A stretch of DNA of 44,639 nt from an uncultured Treponema sp. Its GTDB lineage: Bacteria; Spirochaetota; Spirochaetia; Treponematales; Treponemataceae. The DNA is taken from positions 90,797-135,435 of the forward strand of contig CAMJZA010000001.1 in assembly GCA_946410085.1 (NCBI GenBank), written 5' to 3'. Position numbers and translations under genes: made by a program. Shown piece after piece: positions 39,463 to 44,639 of this stretch. Under the pieces are notes generated by a model. The model was not told the origin of the DNA and did not search any database. It saw nothing but the letters and a program-made list of their open reading frames with translations. Each line of letters starts with the position of its first letter. The stretch's first letter is position 1.

Positions 39463-40945
39463 CAGCGCCCTGTTCCTCCTGTTCTTTCCGTCGGTTACCC
39501 TCTTGTATTTCTGCCTGCCGCGGCAGCTCAAGAACCCCTGCCTGCTGCTTGCAAGCTACTTCTTCTACGCCTGCTGGAATCCGAAGTACATTATCCTGCT
39601 CTTCGTGACGACCTTCGTCACCTATGCAGGCGGCCTGCTCATCGAACGCGCAGGAGGGGGCAGTTCCAGTGGGGCCGCCGCCGCTTGCGGCAGTGCGGTC
39701 CCTCCGTACCGCAAAAAGGCCGTCCTGTTCCTCGTCCTCCTGTTCAACTTCGGCGTCCTTTTCCTGTTCAAATACTACAACTGGGCATCCGGCATGCTGG
39801 AATGGCTTTTGGGCCGCTTTCATGTCCGCTGTTCCTTTCCTGCCTTTGAGCCTGCCCTGCCGGTCGGCATTTCCTTCTTTACCTTTCAGGCGGTCGGCTA
39901 TACGATAGACGTCTTTCGCGGGGAACTCCGTGCCGAGCGGCATTTCTTCAAGTATGCCCTCTTTGTTTCGTTCTTTCCCCAGCTTGTTGCCGGTCCGATT
40001 GAGCGGAGCCGGACCCTCCTTGCCCAGCTGGACAAAAGCTACGCATTTGACTATGAACGGGTCAGGAAGGGCCTGCTCATCATGCTCTGGGGCTTCTTCC
40101 TTAAGGTTGCGCTTGCGGACCGGGCTGCTGTCCTCGTAAACCAGGTGTACGGAAACTATATGTCCTATTACGGCTTGCAGCTGATTCTTGCCACGCTCTG
40201 CTTTGCGCTGCAGATTTACTGCGACTTCATGGGCTATTCCACGATTGCGCGGGGGGCTGCGCTCGTGCTCGGCTTCCGGCTCACGGACAACTTTGCTCAG
40301 CCTTATTTTGCGCCGTCAGTCCGGGACTTCTGGCGGCGCTGGCACATTTCGCTTTCCTTCTGGCTGCGGGATTACCTGTACATTCCGCTCGGCGGGAGCC
40401 GCTGCTCACGGCTGCGGAAGTACCGGAACCTGCTCATTACCTTTGCGGCAAGCGGACTCTGGCACGGGGCGAGCAGTAAGTTCGTCGTATGGGGGCTCCT
40501 GCATGCCTGCTTCCAGATTGCGGAAGACTCCGGCTCCCGCCTGGAGGCAGGACGGCCGCCCCGGCCCGACCGCTTTTCCCGCAGGCTGTTCCGCCGCCTG
40601 CGCACCTTTGTCTTGGTGACCATTGCCTGGGTTTTCTTCCGGGCAGAGTCCTTTGTGCAGGCATTGAAGATCCTCAAGAAATGCCTGCGCCTGACGAACA
40701 TAGGCCTGTTCTTCAACGACAGCATCTTTGAACTGGGACTCAGTTCGTTCAACGTGTTCATGCTGCTCCTTGGCGTCGCAGCGCTGTCCGCGTTCAGCGC
40801 AATGAAAGAGAAGGGCATGTCCGTCCTCGGCTGGCTTTCGGCACAGGGAGCGTGGTTCCGCTTTGCCGTCTACTGGTTCCTGCTGCTCATGATCCTGTTC
40901 TCGCTCAATTTGACGGGAACGGAGTTCATCTACTTTCAGTTTTAG
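39452..40945 (+). CDS. MBOAT family O-acyltransferase (AlgI-like)
   Basis: The 497-aa polytopic membrane protein begins MLFNSALFLLFFPSVTLLYF and carries the AlgI/DltB motifs FFPQLVAGPIERSRTLLAQL, FWRRWHISLSFWLRDYLYIP (about residue 292) and GLWHGASSKFVVWG, with the catalytic His (about 335). It transfers acyl groups, usually acetyl, across the membrane to an extracellular polysaccharide. GGGAG precedes the start. It overlaps the response-regulator gene and is followed after 11 bp by an SGNH-like partner, as in alginate-type acetylation pairs. The polymer is unknown. Confidence 0.92.
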   Translation: MLFNSALFLLFFPSVTLLYFCLPRQLKNPCLLLASYFFYACWNPKYIILLFVTTFVTYAGGLLIERAGGGSSSGAAAACGSAVPPYRKKAVLFLVLLFNFGVLFLFKYYNWASGMLEWLLGRFHVRCSFPAFEPALPVGISFFTFQAVGYTIDVFRGELRAERHFFKYALFVSFFPQLVAGPIERSRTLLAQLDKSYAFDYERVRKGLLIMLWGFFLKVALADRAAVLVNQVYGNYMSYYGLQLILATLCFALQIYCDFMGYSTIARGAALVLGFRLTDNFAQPYFAPSVRDFWRRWHISLSFWLRDYLYIPLGGSRCSRLRKYRNLLITFAASGLWHGASSKFVVWGLLHACFQIAEDSGSRLEAGRPPRPDRFSRRLFRRLRTFVLVTIAWVFFRAESFVQALKILKKCLRLTNIGLFFNDSIFELGLSSFNVFMLLLGVAALSAFSAMKEKGMSVLGWLSAQGAWFRFAVYWFLLLMILFSLNLTGTEFIYFQF

Positions 40946-40956
40946 GCGGGAGGCGT

Positions 40957-42039
40957 ATGATGGTACTCGTGATATCCAGGCTGATCGGCAAGTCCCTGCT
41001 TGTCCTGCTGCCCCTTTTTGCACTCATGGGCTATCTCGCCCTGTGCCCGCTCTGCTACAGCGACGATGAAGTTCCCTATTACGTCTGGACAAAAGGACTT
41101 TCGGGGCAGCAGTTCGAGGTCGTCGTCCTTGGGGATTCGACGGCGAATGCGGCATTCCTGCCCAACCTGCTCGGAGAGAATGTCGTGAACCTCTCGCTCG
41201 GCGGTGCTACCCCCATAGAAAATTATTATGTCTTCCAGAATTATATGCGGAAGAATGCAAGGCCGAAGGTCTGTTATGTTGCCTATAACGATGAACACCT
41301 GTCGGACTGTGACTGCCTGTATTCGCGTATCCTGTACAGTCACATCCTGACCTTCCGGCAGGAAGCGGAACTGTTCTCTCTGGCACGGCGCTTCGGCGAG
41401 AAAGCGGTGCTCGTGGACGGCTGGCTGCACCAGTGGCTTTCGCACCGCTTCTATTCTCCTGAGGTGTACCTGCCTGCGATTCTGGCGAGTAGCTTCGGAG
41501 ACCGGCTCGTGAAGAACAGGGCCCTGTATCACTACGATGATGTCCATTTTGGTGCCTATATGGCACGCAGCCGGGATGAATGCTGGAACCTTGAGCCGTA
41601 TACGAAGGACTCGTTCGGCATGGCAGACCTCTTTGCCTTCTATTATGAGCGGCTGCTTCAGTTTTGCCGGGAAGAAGGCATTCAGGTCCGTCTCGTGAAG
41701 CTGCCCGTCAACCAGCCGGTGACGCATACGCAGCAGTATCTGGATGAATACCGGAACTGCTGTGCATCGCTTCAGGAACGCTTTCCGTCGGCAACCGTAC
41801 TCTGGATTCAGGATGGCTTTGACCAGCATGATTTCTTTGATGACGAGCATCTGAATGTGAACGGGGCAATCCGCTTCTCGCGCCTGGTCCGGGACTTGTA
41901 TCCCGCCGACTTTTCCGATGCGCCTAAGAGTGCAAAGACCCTGGAGGGGATAGAAGATTACCTGTCGATTACTTATTCGGCAGACCGGATACGGGATTTG
42001 CAGGAAGCGGCAGGCGGCCGCCTGCCGTCATTCGAGTAG
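40957..42039 (+). CDS. Membrane-anchored SGNH-like protein, partner of the MBOAT acyltransferase
   Basis: From the ATG at 40957 (behind GGGAGG) the 360-aa protein begins MMVLVISRLIGKSLLVLLPL, a single N-terminal membrane anchor. It then shows FEVVVLGDSTANAAFLPNLL (GDS block with Ser), VNLSLGGATPIENYYVF and FFDDEHLNVNGAIRFS (Asp and His of block V). These features match the AlgX/AlgJ/DltD-like proteins that finish acyl transfer outside the membrane. Its coupling to the AlgI-like gene supports this. I cannot tell which subfamily it belongs to. Confidence 0.82.
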   Translation: MMVLVISRLIGKSLLVLLPLFALMGYLALCPLCYSDDEVPYYVWTKGLSGQQFEVVVLGDSTANAAFLPNLLGENVVNLSLGGATPIENYYVFQNYMRKNARPKVCYVAYNDEHLSDCDCLYSRILYSHILTFRQEAELFSLARRFGEKAVLVDGWLHQWLSHRFYSPEVYLPAILASSFGDRLVKNRALYHYDDVHFGAYMARSRDECWNLEPYTKDSFGMADLFAFYYERLLQFCREEGIQVRLVKLPVNQPVTHTQQYLDEYRNCCASLQERFPSATVLWIQDGFDQHDFFDDEHLNVNGAIRFSRLVRDLYPADFSDAPKSAKTLEGIEDYLSITYSADRIRDLQEAAGGRLPSFE

Positions 42040-42061
42040 CGCATTTCCCGCCTGCAGGATC

Positions 42062-42547
42062 CTATTCGTCTTTTTTCCCGGCGAAGTCTTCCGGATTGAG
42101 GGGGGTATAGGTTGCGTCTTCCGGCGCAATCGTTGCTTCGGGGCTGTAGCCTGCATTGTCGCCGTAGCCGGTCTGCCCCCAAGTGTCCTCGTCGTTGTCT
42201 CCCAGGACGGACTTTGGCAGGACGGTCTTGGGCTTTGACGCTTTCTCTTTTGCTGCAGCCGCGGCTCCCCGCTTGCCGAGCATGCGCGGGTCAAGCTTGT
42301 CTTCCAGCTTGAAGCGGGTAATGGCACAATTCATCAGCTTGGAATAGACGAACATGTCGAGCACGATGCCGCCGATGAAGCAGACCATCCATGCGACCAT
42401 GGCGACCATGGGACTGTCGATGCGCAGGATGACGCGGATCAGCAGCATGGCCAGCACGATGAGGGCCACGATGATGACGATGGTCATGACGATATTCAGC
42501 ACAGTGGCGATGAGCAGGAAGAGCAGGGAAAAGTGTTTTTTTGTCAT
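42062..42547 (-). CDS. Small membrane protein of unknown function
   Basis: The 161-aa protein has two strongly hydrophobic segments (about residues 8-40, LFLLIATVLNIVMTIVIIVA onward, and about 47-70, MVAMVAWMVCFIGGIVLDMF). A soluble tail with an Ala/Lys stretch (KRGAAAAAKEKASKPK) and an acidic, Gly/Thr-rich end follows. I do not recognise a family. Its ATG overlaps the lspA stop by 4 nt (ATGA), so it is translated with lspA. It may be a spirochaete-specific envelope protein. Confidence 0.75.
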   Translation of the reverse strand: MTKKHFSLLFLLIATVLNIVMTIVIIVALIVLAMLLIRVILRIDSPMVAMVAWMVCFIGGIVLDMFVYSKLMNCAITRFKLEDKLDPRMLGKRGAAAAAKEKASKPKTVLPKSVLGDNDEDTWGQTGYGDNAGYSPEATIAPEDATYTPLNPEDFAGKKDE

Positions 42548-43122
42548 AGGGATGCCTCCGTTGCGTCCGGTGTCGGTGTGTTTGCTGTATCAGGGCTTTC
42601 GGCTTTCATCTGGACGATGAAGGAAAGTACGAAAAGAATTCCGCATACGACGACTGCGGAATCTGCGACGTTAAAGGTGGGCCAGCGCTCAAGGCCGAAA
42701 ATGCCGAAGAAGCAGCAGTCAATGAAGTCCACGACGCCGTCCGGCCGGAAAAAGCGGTCCAGCAGGTTTCCCAGTCCGCCGCCGATGATGCCGCAGATGG
42801 ACCAGCGCTGGAGTGCGGTAAACTCATCGTTCCTGAAGTAGAACACGAATACGACGGCGATTATGACAAGGGGAATGAAGGAAAACAGAATCCTGCGCGT
42901 TTCGGGGGGCAGGGAATAGCCGATGCTGAAAGCGACGGCCTTGTTCCGCACGTGAATGAGGCGCACGATATCACCGAAGACGGGAATGACGCTGTGTTCG
43001 TCAAGAAGTGAATATAGCGGAATGTACTTCACGACAAGGGCCTTTGTCAGCTGGTCTGTAAGTATTACGAATGCCGTCAGCAAGAGCGGCAGGAGCTTTT
43101 TGAATGCAGGCTTTTCTGTCAT
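42544..43122 (-). CDS. lspA: Lipoprotein signal peptidase (SPase II)
   Basis: The 192-aa protein has four membrane segments and the LspA motifs: LTDQLTKALV, HVRNKAVAFSIG, GNLLDRFFRPDGVVDFI (catalytic Asp132) and WPTFNVADSAVVVCG (catalytic Asp154). It cleaves lipoprotein signal peptides before the lipidated Cys, as needed for the OppA and sugar-binding lipoproteins here. It is somewhat longer than E. coli LspA because of a Thr/Pro-rich C-terminal tail. In the NKAVAFSIG motif a Val-Ala pair replaces the more usual Gly-Ala, a modest deviation. It heads a two-gene operon. Confidence 0.95.
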   Translation of the reverse strand: MTEKPAFKKLLPLLLTAFVILTDQLTKALVVKYIPLYSLLDEHSVIPVFGDIVRLIHVRNKAVAFSIGYSLPPETRRILFSFIPLVIIAVVFVFYFRNDEFTALQRWSICGIIGGGLGNLLDRFFRPDGVVDFIDCCFFGIFGLERWPTFNVADSAVVVCGILFVLSFIVQMKAESPDTANTPTPDATEASL

Positions 43123-43201
43123 GGAGAAAAGTATAGCGAACTTTCAGCGGAGTTGCAACGGCTGACCTGTTCCTGCCAGGCGCCGGATGTTCCGGGCTGC
43201 C

Positions 43202-44332
43202 TCATTCAGCCTGTCCTGCTTCTATCGTCTGTTCCAGCACCGAGGCAATGCGGTTTGACGTATAGCGGGCGCCGTCACGGGAAAAACCGAGGATAAAGGC
43301 GAGGAGGGGGTCGGTCTGTTCGACGGGTCCCCAGCCGGGAGTCGTGTAGTCGCTGATGTTTGCAATGTCAAAGCAGCGGGCAAAGCGAGAGTTCTTCCAG
43401 AGCAGCGATGTGTACAGGTTCTTCGGCAGGCCGTCGCCGACGATGATGAGCTTTTCATCTGCCGGGATGAACGCTTCCAAGGCCCCGTACATGGAAATGA
43501 AGCTTGCTTCCTTCTTTTCGTCACACCATGCCTGATATTCCGCACTGGCAGCAAGCCTGCCCCTGACAAAAAGGAAGCGCTTCGTTTCGCGCGGAAAGGG
43601 GACGTCTGCATGCAGCAGTACGTCAGGGGTAAAGAAGTCTGCGCTGTATACCGTGTAGCCGTCGCGGGCAAGCTTGCTCAGGAAGGGCTCGTACATGCTG
43701 ACGGAAGCACATTCTGCCGGCAGGAAAACGATAGTTCCCTTTTGCGGCAGGGGCCGGGGAGCCGGGGTATCCGGGGCGGCTGCGGTATCCGCGGTTCCGG
43801 GAGTGTCCGGTACGGCTCCCGCGCTTCGGTAGCGGATAAGGTCCAGGCTTTTCTGTTCTTTCAGCGTCTCGAGCATGGCACCGGGAGTACCGGCAGCGGC
43901 TGCATTGCTTTCGGTAAAACCGTCCGCCATGTTTCCGCAGTAACGGGTTGTCTGTTTTTCGACGCCTTCCTCTGCAAGGTTCAGCGTAACCGGACGGAAG
44001 GAGACGGTGAATGCGATTATGAGCAGTGTCAGAACGCAGTTTACCGATGAAATGAGGATGAAGAGGACACTGTGGCGGTCGATTATCAGGCTCTGGTTCA
44101 GGCGGAGCAGGGCACGGAAATTCCATATAAAGACCCAGAAAGACAGGCCGGCAATCAGCAGTTCCTGAACCCGTATGCCCCATGCGGCAAGATTGAGGAC
44201 GGCGCAGACGAGTGCGACAAAGGGGACGATGGACAGGGGATCTTTCCGTTCGGAATGCTTGAAGAAGATGCGGGCGGAAGCGAGCAGGAGCAGGAACAGG
44301 ATGGTCAGCTCGCTGAGTAACTGCGAATCCAT
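43202..44332 (-). CDS. Unknown membrane protein with possible alpha/beta-hydrolase-like C-terminal domain
   Basis: The 376-aa protein has about four N-terminal membrane segments (to about residue 112; LSELTILFLLLLASARIFF, VLFILISSVNCVLTLLIIAF). An Ala/Pro/Thr-rich linker (about 145-200) and a C-terminal domain follow. The C-terminal domain starts TIVFLPAECASVSMYEPFLS, then KLARDGYTVYSADFF, which looks like the opening strands of an alpha/beta hydrolase. The usual G-x-S-x-G nucleophile elbow is not evident (IIVGDGLPKN sits where it might be), so activity is uncertain. It is divergent from flaB. Confidence 0.72.
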   Translation of the reverse strand: MDSQLLSELTILFLLLLASARIFFKHSERKDPLSIVPFVALVCAVLNLAAWGIRVQELLIAGLSFWVFIWNFRALLRLNQSLIIDRHSVLFILISSVNCVLTLLIIAFTVSFRPVTLNLAEEGVEKQTTRYCGNMADGFTESNAAAAGTPGAMLETLKEQKSLDLIRYRSAGAVPDTPGTADTAAAPDTPAPRPLPQKGTIVFLPAECASVSMYEPFLSKLARDGYTVYSADFFTPDVLLHADVPFPRETKRFLFVRGRLAASAEYQAWCDEKKEASFISMYGALEAFIPADEKLIIVGDGLPKNLYTSLLWKNSRFARCFDIANISDYTTPGWGPVEQTDPLLAFILGFSRDGARYTSNRIASVLEQTIEAGQAE

Positions 44333-44374
44333 ACCGGCAGTATATAAGAATTCCTTTATTTTTGTAAATATCTC

Positions 44375-44401
44375 TAAAGGTCAAAATTCAGGCTCCGAAA
44401 A
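44375..44401 (+). promoter_or_regulatory. Sigma-28 (FliA) type flagellin promoter
   Basis: TAAA (44375-44378), 15 bp and TCCGAAAA (44394-44401) match the sigma-28 consensus TAAA-N15-GCCGATAA at six of eight -10 positions. It lies 75 bp before the flagellin ATG. An imperfect GCAGG/CCTGC hairpin lies in the leader. Confidence 0.6.
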
Positions 44402-44476
44402 TAGAATCAAGGGTGGATAGCAGGTACTTTCCTGCCTGCTTTTAATACCGAATCTTTTTTATGAGGAGATAAATCT

Positions 44477-44639
44477 ATGGTTATCAATCACAACATGAGC
44501 GCTATGTTCGCTCAGAGGGCTGAGGGACTTACCGAGGTCAGGCAGCAGAAGAACATCGAAAAGCTTTCTTCTGGCGAGAAGATTAACCGCGCTGGCGACG
44601 ATGCTTCCGGACTCGCAGTTTCCGAGAAGATGCGTGCAC
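44477..44639 (+). CDS. flaB: Flagellin, periplasmic filament core protein, 3' end outside the window
   Basis: The first 54 codons begin [20 protein letters not shown] and continue [20 protein letters not shown], then [10 protein letters not shown]: the conserved D0/D1 N-terminus of spirochaete FlaB core flagellins, which assemble inside the periplasm. GAGGAGA precedes the ATG at 44477. The gene runs off the right edge. It is the clearest taxonomic marker in the window. Confidence 0.95.
   Translation, partial: MVINHNMSAMFAQRAEGLTEVRQQKNIEKLSSGEKINRAGDDASGLAVSEKMRA

Noticed and set aside
1..44639. tRNA or rRNA genes
   Set aside because: No cloverleaf-like or conserved rRNA sequence was noticed on either strand; a covariance search would settle it.

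Overview
The window is spirochaete DNA, most likely a gut or rumen Treponema. The right edge enters a periplasmic-flagellum core flagellin (FlaB-like, starting [14 protein letters not shown]) behind a sigma-28-type promoter. The rest fits a plant-fibre-degrading, host-associated spirochaete: glucuronoxylan enzymes, a glucuronate isomerase, sugar and peptide ABC importers, and SH3-type envelope proteins. By eye the chromosome backbone is GC-rich. The block at about 4.15-7.46 kb is strikingly AT-rich and is foreign.

Layout. (1) 1-3.2 kb: GNAT acetyltransferases, a cupin-GNAT fusion, a ProC-like reductase and an AraC regulator. (2) 3.3-9.4 kb: an accessory island that I read as an integron-type gene-cassette array with no integrase in view. 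It has two intact 63-bp attC-like sites, one half attC site, and two further core sites with the same right-hand sequence. The cassettes carry a DUF262/DUF1524 (GmrSD-like) defence protein, an unknown membrane protein, a BrnT/BrnA toxin-antitoxin pair whose toxin has an in-frame stop, and decayed toxin-antitoxin remnants. Two direct copies of an HU-like/DUF4469 gene module bracket the array; the left copy has an internal deletion. (3) 9.4-23.8 kb, all minus strand: a xylan/glucuronate locus with FucU, two oxidoreductases, a GH31 alpha-xylosidase, a MalFG-type sugar importer with its lipoprotein, a LacI regulator, UxaC, an SGNH esterase and a GH67 alpha-glucuronidase. (4) 24-26.2 kb: an orphan NarL-type regulator and GatB. 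(5) 26.2-32.8 kb: a hairpin-rich spacer with a 22-bp tandem repeat, then an OppBCDFA operon. (6) 32.9-44.6 kb: an SH3-like protein, an acyl-CoA synthetase, a PQ-loop/SGNH-like fusion, a DcuSR/CitAB-type two-component system, an MBOAT/SGNH acyl-transfer pair, LspA, two membrane proteins and flaB.

How it works together. In the sugar locus, GH67 and GH31 release glucuronic acid and xylose from imported glucuronoxylan or xyloglucan oligosaccharides. The esterase would remove acyl groups, UxaC isomerises glucuronate, and FucU and the reductases process other sugars. A shared motif with core AANCGCTT lies upstream of three transcription units and may be the LacI operator. No importer ATPase is present, so a shared MsmX-type ATPase elsewhere is presumed. 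The cassette island looks like a store of defence and stabilisation genes.
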